Assembly: GCA_038238115.1 (NCBI GenBank)
Contig: JBBRYB010000103.1
Location: 1-8,728, forward strand
Length of the DNA stretch: 8,728 nucleotides
Direction of reading: 5' to 3'
Origin: JBBRYB01 sp038238115
GTDB taxonomy: Bacteria; Actinomycetota; Actinomycetes; Propionibacteriales; Nocardioidaceae
Shown here: one piece after another, positions 1 through 6,210 of the stretch
Numbering within the stretch: the first letter of the stretch is position 1
Layout of the letters: each line of letters starts with the position of its first letter
Made by a program: the position numbers and the translations under genes
The notes under the pieces: generated by a model
The model's input: the letters and a program-made list of their open reading frames with translations, nothing else
Told to the model about the DNA's origin: nothing
The model's database searches: none

Positions 1-543
1 GGCTCCGAGGTCAGGATGCAGGAACGGCTCGCCACCGGTGATCAGGAGCTCGCGTCCCCCCTGTGCGGCGAACTCGTCGACCACCGCCTTTGCCAGCTCC
101 AGCGGAAGAAGCCGTGCGTCCGCCTTCGGCGAGGACTGCGCACAGCAGTAGTCACACGCCAGGTTGCAGTGGAAGTTGCTGTAGAGCCACAACCGGCTCC
201 CCAGCGGCACCGCGGATCCGGAGGTGAAGCCCGCCCCTGTGGTCGGCGTGACGCCTGCTCTCGGTGCGCCGCGCAGGATGGCCAGCCGCCACGGGCCGGC
301 ACCGCCCCCGCCGTCGGCCACCGTGAGCAGCTCATGCCCGGCGAGCCGCGCCCAGGCGGGCAAGTCGACGAGCACCGACTTCACCTCCGTCCGCAGGACC
401 AACACGTCCCCGATGCCGATACTGCGCATCGCGCCCGTGAGCGACAGCAGCAACCCGCTGCCACAGTCGGCCGTCCCGCCGTCCAGCTCCGCGGCCGCGG
501 TCCACGCGCCGACCGGGTCGGGCACGACCTCCGATACCGACAT
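1..543 (-). CDS. TusA-like domain fused to radical SAM enzyme (3' end cut by window)
   Basis: The visible part is the first 181 codons, reading off the left edge. Residues about 15-92 resemble TusA/SirA sulfur carriers: LDGGTADCGSG with one cysteine (Cys27), then an alternation of helix and strand ending DLPAWARLAGHELL, close to the DIPGFCRFMEHEL stretch of TusA. The usual CPxP is CGSG here. A short linker leads to a radical SAM core: strand WLYSNFHCNLACDYCC carries the CxxxCxxC iron-sulfur motif (Cys126, Cys130, Cys133), and ITGGEP at 168-173 is the SAM-binding GGEP motif. The family cleaves SAM with a [4Fe-4S] cluster to make a radical; the substrate is unknown. The ATG lies 8 bases after the DsrE stop and has no good Shine-Dalgarno sequence. 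An in-frame TTG at 553-555 overlapping the DsrE stop is an alternative start, so translation is probably coupled. It is the last visible gene of the minus-strand operon. Confidence 0.85.
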   Translation of the reverse strand, partial: MSVSEVVPDPVGAWTAAAELDGGTADCGSGLLLSLTGAMRSIGIGDVLVLRTEVKSVLVDLPAWARLAGHELLTVADGGGGAGPWRLAILRGAPRAGVTPTTGAGFTSGSAVPLGSRLWLYSNFHCNLACDYCCAQSSPKADARLLPLELAKAVVDEFAAQGGRELLITGGEPFLHPDLGA

Positions 544-551
544 CGCCGGGC

Positions 552-911
552 TCAAAACGAGAGCGACGCGGCGCCGTCAGCGAGCAGCGCGACCAAGGTC
601 GCCCCACCCACGATCGTGGCCCCGTCGATCAGGTCGTCCTCTCCGATCCCCCGCTTCTTGGCGCACGGACTGCAGACCAGGAACTTGCCACCGCCACCGA
701 CATAGCTGCCCACGAGCTCCGACATCGGCGCAAAGCCCTCTTCGTGCAACTCGTCGGCGACACCGCGTTTGGCCATCGCGACACCGTCCGACGACAAGAA
801 CACGGTCGTCTCCTGCGCCGAGGCGACCGAGGCTCCGGCGACGACCATCGCGACGCTGCAACGATCGACGTCGTCGGTGGAGTGTGTGCAGTTGATGACC
901 AGACCATTCAT
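552..911 (-). CDS. DsrE-family sulfur-handling protein
   Basis: This is a 119-residue protein, the normal size for a DsrE/DsrF-like domain. It opens with a strand (MNGLVINCTHST), has an alanine/valine-rich helix (VAMVVAGASVA), a strand TTVFLSSDGVAMAKRG, and a glycine-rich stretch followed by KFLVCSPCAKKRGI. Cys80 and Cys83 sit where DsrE proteins carry the sulfur-accepting cysteine; Cys8 and Cys18 are additional. DsrE-like proteins pass persulfide sulfur to or from TusA-type carriers in the cytoplasm (family knowledge), and both neighbours encode TusA-like domains, which fits. The ATG overlaps the upstream ccdA-like stop as ATGA, with AAAGGA about a dozen bases upstream, so translation is coupled. 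The frame stays open further upstream, but that part is antisense-like sequence inside the ccdA gene. Direction of sulfur flow cannot be told. Confidence 0.88.
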   Translation of the reverse strand: MNGLVINCTHSTDDVDRCSVAMVVAGASVASAQETTVFLSSDGVAMAKRGVADELHEEGFAPMSELVGSYVGGGGKFLVCSPCAKKRGIGEDDLIDGATIVGGATLVALLADGAASLSF

Positions 912-2095
912 GGTGAGGCGTTTCCTTTCGGTGGTGGGGTGGGTTTGGCCAAGTGCCACGGTTGTCCGGGCGTGGTGTCCACCGGCCGTGCGCAGACCTC
1001 GAGGTCGTAGTGCGGACGGCCGTCGTCTTGATGCCCCGGTCCGAGATAGGCGTGTCCGGTGAGATGACACCACGCCGGGATATCCAGGGGTGCTGCCGGG
1101 TCGGTGGCCACCAGCCGGACGACGTCGCCGGCGGGAAGCGCATCCATCCGGCTCACCAGGCGCATCAGCAGCTCTCCGCACGCGAGGTCACCGCCGTCGA
1201 CCAGATGTTGCGGGCCCAGACCAGGACGCCGCCGCGCCGCCCAACGGACCAGCGCTGGGACCGCGATGACGCACATGAGGGCGAGCAGGACGACCAGGAG
1301 TACGCCCGCTCCGGCATCGGCGACCAGCCGAGTCAGGTGGCCCTGCACGCGCAGCGCTGCGTCCACGACCACGTCGTCGGTCGTGGATCCCGTCAGCACC
1401 CGCACCTCGAACCAGCCGTACCACGCGACGTAGGCACCGGCGAGCACGAGCAGAGCCCCGCTGACCCGACCGATGTAGGCGCCCGCCCTCCGCATCCGGG
1501 TGACCGCGGTCGCCTGTGTAGAGGCAGCGGCCAGGGCAAGAACCAGGATGACGGTGCCCATCCCGAGCGCGTACGCGACGTACGACGCCACCACCTGAAG
1601 CGAGGTGCTGCCCCCCAGCGACGTCGACGTCACCGCGAGGAACGGACCGATCGTGCACGACAGCGACGCCAGCGCGAAGGAGACCCCGTAACCGACCTGC
1701 GACCACCACGAACGGGTGGGTCCGGAGCCGCGACCCGCCAGACCCGGCACCATCAACGCTCTGCCGGCGAGCAGCCAAGCCCCCAGCAGCACCAGGACCC
1801 CACCGATAACGACCGTGAGATAGGGGAGATAACGCTCAACGGAGAGCGCGAGCGGAGCGATCACGGCCCCGAAGGCGCCAAACACCGCGACGAAACCTAC
1901 GGTCATCCCCGAGGCGAATCGCACCGCCTTGCCCACGGCGCTCAGCGTCCGACGAGTCCCCGCCGGTGGTGATTCGCCCCTGGGGCCGTCGGCAACCAAC
2001 AAGGAGAGGTACGCCGGAAGCAGCGCGAAGCCGCACGGGTTGAACGCCGCCACAGCGCCGGCCAGCAGCGCGAGTGCGAGGACACCGCGATCCAT
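908..2095 (-). CDS. ccdA: CcdA/DsbD-type transmembrane thiol-disulfide carrier with C-terminal TusA-like domain
   Basis: The 395-residue product has two parts. Residues 1-285 are a hydrophobic, multi-spanning CcdA-like domain. The first helix ends in FNPCGFALLPAYL (Cys21), and an internal motif SLSCTIGPFLAV (Cys147) is its pair; in CcdA/DsbD these two cysteines relay electrons from cytoplasmic thioredoxin across the membrane. An extra hydrophobic segment lies at about 262-283. After a basic linker (WAARRRPG), residues about 297-372 form a TusA-like domain: HLVDGGDLACGELLMRL with Cys306, and LDIPAWCHLTGHAYLG with Cys343, closely tracking TusA. Ordinary CcdA proteins end soon after their last helix, so this fusion is unusual; the basic linker suggests the TusA part is cytoplasmic. 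It starts 10 bases after the thioredoxin stop and overlaps the DsrE start by ATGA. In Mycobacterium tuberculosis a CcdA-like gene also lies beside mpt53, supporting a redox partnership. Confidence 0.9.
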   Translation of the reverse strand: MDRGVLALALLAGAVAAFNPCGFALLPAYLSLLVADGPRGESPPAGTRRTLSAVGKAVRFASGMTVGFVAVFGAFGAVIAPLALSVERYLPYLTVVIGGVLVLLGAWLLAGRALMVPGLAGRGSGPTRSWWSQVGYGVSFALASLSCTIGPFLAVTSTSLGGSTSLQVVASYVAYALGMGTVILVLALAAASTQATAVTRMRRAGAYIGRVSGALLVLAGAYVAWYGWFEVRVLTGSTTDDVVVDAALRVQGHLTRLVADAGAGVLLVVLLALMCVIAVPALVRWAARRRPGLGPQHLVDGGDLACGELLMRLVSRMDALPAGDVVRLVATDPAAPLDIPAWCHLTGHAYLGPGHQDDGRPHYDLEVCARPVDTTPGQPWHLAKPTPPPKGNASP

Positions 2096-2105
2096 CGGTG
2101 TCCCG

Positions 2106-2642
2106 TCAGCTCGTGAGGAGCGACTGCGTCTTCCGGCGAAGGTCGTCGCCGCTCAGACCCGACGGCACCAGCTCGGTGTGACCGGATCCATCGATAAAGA
2201 CAAAGGACGGTTGGGACACGACCCCGAACTGTTGCCACAACGCCCCGTCGACGTCCGACACGTGCTGGAAGCCGCCGGTGCCGGTGTCGTCGACGAACTG
2301 CCGCATCGGCCCAACCTCGCCGCGCCCGGCAATGCCCACGAAGGTGACCTCATCAGCGAACTCCGCGGCGACGGCGGCCACATCGGGTGCCTCGGCGCGG
2401 CACACGGTGCACCATGGCGCCCAAAACCACAAGACCGCCGGCTTCCCCGCCAGGATGGAGCTATCGAAGGAAGCGCCCTCCAGCGTCGTACCCGAGAACG
2501 ATGCCTTGCCCGCCGAGGACGTGCCTGAGCCGTCTCCTCCCGACGTTGCCCCCCCTGAGCAGGCAGTGAGGACGAGGAGGGCGCACGCGACCAGAATGGT
2601 CGCGAACGTGTGCCGTGTGCGGCGGGCAGGCTGCTTGGACAT
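2106..2642 (-). CDS. Lipoprotein thioredoxin-fold protein (TlpA/DsbE/Mpt53-like)
   Basis: The 178-residue product begins with a basic stretch and a hydrophobic helix ending in a lipobox LTAC (Cys28), so it is predicted to be a lipoprotein on the outer face of the membrane. A glycine/serine linker leads to a thioredoxin fold: AVLWFWAPWCTVCRAEAP holds the active-site CxxC (Cys78, Cys81), and VSQPSFVFI supplies the cis-proline (Pro145) opposite it. The sequence FVGIAGRGEVGPMRQFV resembles the mycobacterial Mpt53/DsbE group, whose M. tuberculosis member is an extracellular disulfide-forming protein; a reducing role driven by the adjacent CcdA is equally possible. The start at 2642 is chosen because AAGGAG lies five bases upstream and a proper signal peptide follows; an in-frame extension to 2747 would bury the signal peptide. 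It is the first gene of the minus-strand operon. Confidence 0.9.
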   Translation of the reverse strand: MSKQPARRTRHTFATILVACALLVLTACSGGATSGGDGSGTSSAGKASFSGTTLEGASFDSSILAGKPAVLWFWAPWCTVCRAEAPDVAAVAAEFADEVTFVGIAGRGEVGPMRQFVDDTGTGGFQHVSDVDGALWQQFGVVSQPSFVFIDGSGHTELVPSGLSGDDLRRKTQSLLTS

Positions 2643-2647
2643 CCGGG

Positions 2648-2653
2648 CTCCTT
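2648..2653 (-). promoter_or_regulatory. Shine-Dalgarno sequence of the thioredoxin lipoprotein gene
   Basis: On the minus strand this reads AAGGAG, five bases before the ATG at 2642. It decides the start in favour of the version with an N-terminal lipoprotein signal peptide. Confidence 0.8.
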
Positions 2654-2671
2654 GGCTGGGTTCTCCGCCTA

Positions 2672-2702
2672 GGGAACCCGCTGGCGTGGCCGAATCGTTC
2701 CC
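2672..2702. promoter_or_regulatory. Inverted repeat GGGAAC-N19-GTTCCC; possible ECF-type promoter on both strands
   Basis: GGGAAC at 2672-2677 and GTTCCC at 2697-2702 are a perfect six-base inverted repeat in the divergent intergenic region. Read on either strand, GGAAC followed 19 bases later by GTT matches the -35/-10 pattern of actinobacterial ECF sigma factors of the SigR/SigH class, which control thiol-redox genes (established for the class). On the minus strand, transcription would begin near 2668, leaving a leader of about 26 bases containing the AAGGAG of the thioredoxin gene. It could instead be a repressor site. No experimental support exists. Confidence 0.35.
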
Positions 2703-2730
2703 GGCGAGGGGAGAATATCCACGAGGGGAT

Positions 2731-2755
2731 GGAACCGACCCGGTCACCGGGTTCC
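2731..2755. promoter_or_regulatory. Inverted repeat GGAAC-N15-GTTCC with inner palindrome; possible operator or ECF-type promoter
   Basis: GGAAC at 2731-2735 and GTTCC at 2751-2755 are inverted. Inside lies CCCGGTCACCGGG (2739-2751), a six-base palindrome around one central base and centred two bases away from the outer repeat. GGAAC-N15-GTT also fits the shorter spacing of SigE-like ECF promoters; on the plus strand it would start transcription near 2760, ahead of the small frame at 2819. A regulator-binding dyad is an equal alternative. Confidence 0.3.
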
Positions 2756-2808
2756 CATAGTAGCGACGACACGGCAGCCGCGGCGAGGCTGCGCGCGATG
2801 ATCGACCC

Positions 2809-2815
2809 GGAGGAG
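2809..2815 (+). promoter_or_regulatory. Strong Shine-Dalgarno sequence GGAGGAG before the 23-codon frame
   Basis: GGAGG at 2809-2813 lies five bases before the ATG at 2819, near-ideal in sequence and spacing. It is 70 bases or more from the radical SAM GTG at 2887, so it cannot serve that start directly. It is the main reason for calling the small frame a gene. Confidence 0.65.
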
Positions 2816-2818
2816 AGC

Positions 2819-2890
2819 ATGCACCTGGCTTTGATAGCCGTCGACGGCTGGCGCTGGCACAAGCCGACGTACTTCCCGTCCAGGGGGTGA
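2819..2890 (+). CDS. Small peptide, 23 residues, translationally coupled to radical SAM gene (candidate RiPP precursor or leader peptide)
   Basis: I recognise no family. The peptide begins MHLALIAV and ends DGWRWHKPTYFPSRG: a short hydrophobic start and an aromatic, basic end (Trp11, Trp13, Tyr18, Phe19). Three things support translation. It has an excellent Shine-Dalgarno sequence. Its third codon positions are 21/23 G or C, against 12/23 at each of the first and second positions, the actinobacterial coding signature. Its TGA overlaps the GTG start of the radical SAM gene as GTGA, as at other junctions of this operon. In-frame ATGs at 2798 (30 residues) and 2729 (53 residues) are alternatives; the longer forms would look more like a RiPP leader plus core but have poorer ribosome sites. 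A peptide substrate of the neighbouring enzyme, a leader peptide that couples translation, or a chance frame are all possible. Confidence 0.5.
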   Translation: MHLALIAVDGWRWHKPTYFPSRG

Positions 2891-4323
2891 TCGGGCTCTC
2901 GGCGCTGTGGCGTCGGATCCGTGCCGTCGAGCTGGCGACCCGACCCGTGCATCCCGAGACACGGGTGGCGCTCGCCCGACGGTGGCGCGAGCTCCCCGAC
3001 TCCGCCCGGACTCCGGCTCAGGCGCTTGGTCAGCACGCCGTCGGCTGCGAGGGGACCCATGGGGTGTTCCCCCGGTGCAACCTCGCGTGTACCCCGTGCT
3101 ACCACTCACGCGACGCCAACCGGGTCGCCGTGGATGGCTCACATACCCAGCGCGAGGTCACGGCTCAGATGGGCCTGCTACGTCGTGCCCGAGGTCCCCG
3201 GGCGCACGCCCAGCTGATCGGAGGCGAGGTCAGCCTGCTGCCGCCCGATGATCATTTCGCGACGTTGCAGATCATGCACGCCCACGGCCGAGAGCCGATG
3301 AGCATGAGTCACGGCGACTTCGACTACGACTACCTGACCGCGCTCACGCTGGACCACGACGGTCGCCGACGCCTGGATCAGGTCTCCTTCACGGCTCACT
3401 TCGACATGCTCATGTTCGGCCGCCGCGGCATCGAGCGACCGCCGGACGAGGAATCACTCCATCCGTTCCGCAAGGACTTCGCCGACATGTTCGCGCGCCT
3501 GCAGCGGGAGCACGGAGTTCGCAGCTTCCTGGCGCACAGCATGACCGTGACGCCGACGAACGTCGGGCAGGTCGCCGATGTCGTCCACGCCTGCCACGAC
3601 CACGGCTACGGGATGTTCTCCTTCCAGCCGGCCGCGTTCGTGGGCGACGACAGGCGATGGCACGAGTCGTACCGCGACACCACCGCCGACCAGGTGTGGG
3701 CCGAGATCGAGCGCGGGGCCGGCACCTCACTGCCCTACAAGGCCCTCCAGGTCGGCGACGAGCGCTGCAACCGGACGGCGTACGGCTTCTACATCGGCGA
3801 CCGCTGGTTCTCGATCCTCGACGATCAGGACCGGTCAGATCTGCACGTGCGCGACGCCTTCTACCGGCATCTGGGTGGGGTGAGCTTCTCGGGCACCCCT
3901 TTGCCCACTCTGATGGTGAAGGTCTCGCGGGTGCTGGTCCGCCATCCCTCCCTCGCGTGGATCTTCGGTGGCTGGGCGATGCGCATGGTCGGTCGAACGG
4001 GTCTCCTTGCCCTGGTCCGGCATCGCGTCCGCCCGGTCACGTTCGTCATGCACTCGTTCATGGACGCTGCCGAGGTCGCACCTGCGTGGGAGGCGTTGAA
4101 ACGCGGAGAGAGCGTAGAAGATTTGCGGCTGGCGGCGACGCAGGAGCGACTGCGCGCCTGTTCGTACGCGATGGCCCATCCGGAGACCGGCGAGCTGGTG
4201 CCGGCATGCGTGCAGCACTCCGTGCTCGACCCCACGGAGAACCTCGAACTTCGCCGCCTGCTGCCGTTGACCATCAAGACCTGCAGACCAGCAACCCGTG
4301 CGGGAGCGGACGCCGATGCTTGA
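2887..4323 (+). CDS. Radical SAM protein of unrecognised subfamily
   Basis: The 478-residue product carries VFPRCNLACTPCYHS, the CxxxCxxC iron-sulfur motif (Cys64, Cys68, Cys71), preceded by a further cysteine (Cys54). The SAM-binding motif is IGGEVS (111-116), with valine in place of the usual proline of GGEP. Distinct stretches include SHGDFDYDYL (141-150), SFQPAAFVGDDRRW (245-258) and, near the end, RACSYAMAHPETGELVPACVQH with Cys425 and Cys441, then Cys466. These late cysteines might bind an extra cluster but do not form a standard SPASM pattern that I can verify. The GTG at 2887 is the first possible start after an in-frame stop at 2761. It has no well-spaced ribosome site (AGGGG touches the start), so translation likely depends on coupling with the upstream small frame; GTGs at 2947 and 2965 are alternatives. 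The end overlaps the next gene by 8 bases. The substrate is unknown. Confidence 0.85.
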   Translation: MIGLSALWRRIRAVELATRPVHPETRVALARRWRELPDSARTPAQALGQHAVGCEGTHGVFPRCNLACTPCYHSRDANRVAVDGSHTQREVTAQMGLLRRARGPRAHAQLIGGEVSLLPPDDHFATLQIMHAHGREPMSMSHGDFDYDYLTALTLDHDGRRRLDQVSFTAHFDMLMFGRRGIERPPDEESLHPFRKDFADMFARLQREHGVRSFLAHSMTVTPTNVGQVADVVHACHDHGYGMFSFQPAAFVGDDRRWHESYRDTTADQVWAEIERGAGTSLPYKALQVGDERCNRTAYGFYIGDRWFSILDDQDRSDLHVRDAFYRHLGGVSFSGTPLPTLMVKVSRVLVRHPSLAWIFGGWAMRMVGRTGLLALVRHRVRPVTFVMHSFMDAAEVAPAWEALKRGESVEDLRLAATQERLRACSYAMAHPETGELVPACVQHSVLDPTENLELRRLLPLTIKTCRPATRAGADADA

Positions 4324-4960
4324 CACACCCGTACGCCGCTTGCTCGCGCCTGGACTCGAGGCGGTCGGAGCGAAGCTTTCCGACGCGGGTGTCCACCCGC
4401 TGGCGTTGACCGTCGGCGGCTGGATGGCCGGCGTCACCGCGTGTGTGGCCGCCGCCACCGGCTCATGGAGCACGGCACTCTGCCTGTGGATCCTCAACCG
4501 CGTGCTCGACGGTCTCGACGGGCCGGTGGCCCGTCGCCGAGGGCAGACCGAGCTCGGTGGCTTCCTCGACCTCGTCGCGGACTTCAGCATCTACGCCGGC
4601 TTCGTCGTCGGGGTCGCTATTGCTCGGCCTGAGGCCCAGGTGGCCTGCCTGGTCTTGCTGACGACCTACTACCTGTCGGGCTCGGCGTTCCTCGCCTTGT
4701 CGAGCCTGGTGAAGGAAGGGTCGCGCCGCTGGGACGACGGACGGTCACTCCGCTTCGTTGGGGGGCTGGCCGAGGGCACCGAGACCGTGATCGTCTACGT
4801 CTTGTTCTGCCTTCTCCCTGACCACGTGACCACGATCGCATGGGGCTTCAGCGTGCTGGTCGCGATTACTGTCGTCCAGCGCGTCGCGATGGGTGTGCAT
4901 CTCCTTCGCCGACCCGGTGACGTCGCCCTCGAGAATCCCCACCGGCTCCAGGAGCGGTGA
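4316..4960 (+). CDS. CDP-alcohol phosphatidyltransferase family membrane protein (YnjF-like)
   Basis: The 214-residue integral membrane enzyme has the family signature DGLDGPVAR, then GGFLDLVAD: Asp65, Asp68, Gly69, Ala72, Arg73, Gly81, Asp85 and Asp89, the metal- and CDP-binding residues. Arg73 to Gly81 is one residue tighter than in PgsA. Hydrophobic helices flank the motif, at about 30-62, 90-130 and 155-190. The family moves a phosphatidyl (or related phospho-alcohol) group from a CDP-linked donor onto an alcohol; the acceptor here is unknown. ATG 4316 is chosen because GGGAG lies nine bases upstream; GTG 4298 in the same frame would add six residues. The gene overlaps the end of the radical SAM gene by 8 bases and is followed by the ABC importer. 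E. coli ynjF, a similar-sized family member, also lies beside ynjBCD, which favours a YnjF-type assignment over PgsA. Confidence 0.88.
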   Translation: MLDTPVRRLLAPGLEAVGAKLSDAGVHPLALTVGGWMAGVTACVAAATGSWSTALCLWILNRVLDGLDGPVARRRGQTELGGFLDLVADFSIYAGFVVGVAIARPEAQVACLVLLTTYYLSGSAFLALSSLVKEGSRRWDDGRSLRFVGGLAEGTETVIVYVLFCLLPDHVTTIAWGFSVLVAITVVQRVAMGVHLLRRPGDVALENPHRLQER

Positions 4961-6210
4961 TGTCACGCCATCGAACGACCGGCCCATGGCTGGCGGCCGG
5001 CGCGCTCGCCGCCGCCGCACTCATGGTGACTGCGTGCACGTCGCAGTCGTCGACCACCGCCGAGCAGCGGCTCGACTCCGGCGACTGGCAGTCCGTGCTC
5101 AGGCAGGCCGAAGGACAGACAGTCAATTGGTACATGTACGGAGGGGACGAGACACTCAACGGGTTCGTCACGGGCTACGTCGCCGATCGCCTCGCGGAGC
5201 TCGGCGTCACTCTCAACCAGGTGCCGGTGACCGACACCGCGGACGCGGTGAACAAGGTGCTGGGTGAGAAGCAGGCAGGTCGCAGCAGCGGTGGTTCGGT
5301 CGACGCGATCTGGATCAACGGCGAGAACTTCGCCACCGGCGTCCAGGCCGACCTGTGGTCGTGCGGCTGGGTACGCAGGCTGCCGAACTCCCGCTTCGTC
5401 GACTTCACCCGGCCCGCTGTCAACAACGACTTCGGCACTCCTGTCAGAGGCTGTGAGGCGCCGTGGCAGGAGGCCGACTCTGCCCTGGTCTACGACAGTG
5501 ACCAGCTGTCCCAGTCCGACGTCGAGTCCGTCTCGTCGCTGTTGGGCTGGGCCGCTGCACATCCGGGGCGGTTCACCTACCCTGCCCTGCCCGACTTCAC
5601 CGGGTCGATGGCTGTCCGGACGATCCTGTACGACACCATCGGCGGCCCGGACAGTCTCACCGGCCCGTTCGAGGAGGACACCTACACGGCCGCCACCGGC
5701 CGGCTGTGGCCGCGGCTGAACGCGATCGGAGACAGCCTGTGGCGCGGCGGCAGCACCTACCCACGCTCTCAGGCCGACGTGGAGAAGCTCTTCGGCGACG
5801 GCGAGATCAGCGCCTTCTTCACCTACGGTCCGGGTGCCGTGGCCGACCAGGTGAAGAAGGGGGTCTATCCCGGCTCGACACGGGAGGCGGTGCTGGACGG
5901 CGGCAACATCGGCAACGTGAGCTTCCTGGCCATCCCGGCGAACGCCGCGCACTCGGCGGCCGCGTTGGTCCTGGCCAACATCCTGCTGGATCCAAAGACG
6001 CAGCTCGCCCTTTACGGAGCGGAGGGCATCTACCCCGTCATCGACGTCGAACGGACCGACAAGCAGACGCAGCAATTCTTCGCCGACGTGCCCCGGAGTC
6101 CGTCCGTGCTGCCCCTGTCCACGTTGACGCAGAACACCCAGCCCGAGCTCGGCAGCGACTACGTGACGCGCCTGGAGCGTGACTGGCAGACGAATGTCCT
6201 TCAGAAGTAG
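4960..6210 (+). CDS. ynjB: ABC importer substrate-binding lipoprotein, YnjB-like
   Basis: The 416-residue protein starts with a signal peptide and lipobox (MVTAC, Cys26), so it is anchored outside the membrane. The mature part has the features I associate with YnjB-type binding proteins: WYMYGGDETLN, VPVTDTADAVNKVLGEKQAG and GGSVDAIWINGENF (111-124), then DFGTPV and EAPW. These lie in the broad fold of spermidine/iron/thiamine-type binding proteins; the ligand of the YnjB group is not established. The mature domain has just two cysteines besides Cys26 (Cys135 in WSCGW and Cys165 in RGCEAPW), which could form a disulfide. ATG 4960 overlaps the upstream stop as TGATG, with AGGAG five bases before it; the GTG one codon earlier is a less likely start. 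It is followed by its permease genes, overlapping by 17 bases. Confidence 0.87.
   Translation: MSRHRTTGPWLAAGALAAAALMVTACTSQSSTTAEQRLDSGDWQSVLRQAEGQTVNWYMYGGDETLNGFVTGYVADRLAELGVTLNQVPVTDTADAVNKVLGEKQAGRSSGGSVDAIWINGENFATGVQADLWSCGWVRRLPNSRFVDFTRPAVNNDFGTPVRGCEAPWQEADSALVYDSDQLSQSDVESVSSLLGWAAAHPGRFTYPALPDFTGSMAVRTILYDTIGGPDSLTGPFEEDTYTAATGRLWPRLNAIGDSLWRGGSTYPRSQADVEKLFGDGEISAFFTYGPGAVADQVKKGVYPGSTREAVLDGGNIGNVSFLAIPANAAHSAAALVLANILLDPKTQLALYGAEGIYPVIDVERTDKQTQQFFADVPRSPSVLPLSTLTQNTQPELGSDYVTRLERDWQTNVLQK

Noticed and set aside
912..1181. N-terminal extension of the DsrE protein
   Set aside because: The DsrE fold starts at MNGLVINC (911); the upstream part lies in another frame of the ccdA-like gene and has no family similarity.
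953..1972. Open frame of 339 codons on the plus strand, antisense to the ccdA-like gene
   Set aside because: It is rich in Arg, His, Gln and Pro with no recognisable domain, and lies opposite a clear membrane-protein gene; such frames are common in GC-rich DNA.
2711..2720. AT-richer patch GAGAATATCC as a housekeeping -10 box
   Set aside because: It is a weak match on either strand and no convincing -35 element lies at the right distance.
2643..2747. N-terminal extension of the thioredoxin lipoprotein
   Set aside because: It would place 35 residues ahead of a proper signal peptide and ignore the AAGGAG ribosome site five bases before 2642.
2615..2797. Longer upstream version of the small peptide frame beginning near 2615
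   Set aside because: It would run back through the intergenic repeats and overlap the divergent thioredoxin gene's start; coding-like codon use begins only near 2765.
4963..6075. Open frame of 370 codons on the minus strand, antisense to the binding-protein gene
   Set aside because: The opposite strand holds a convincing lipoprotein with family motifs; the antisense product has a low-complexity Arg/Val/Gly composition.
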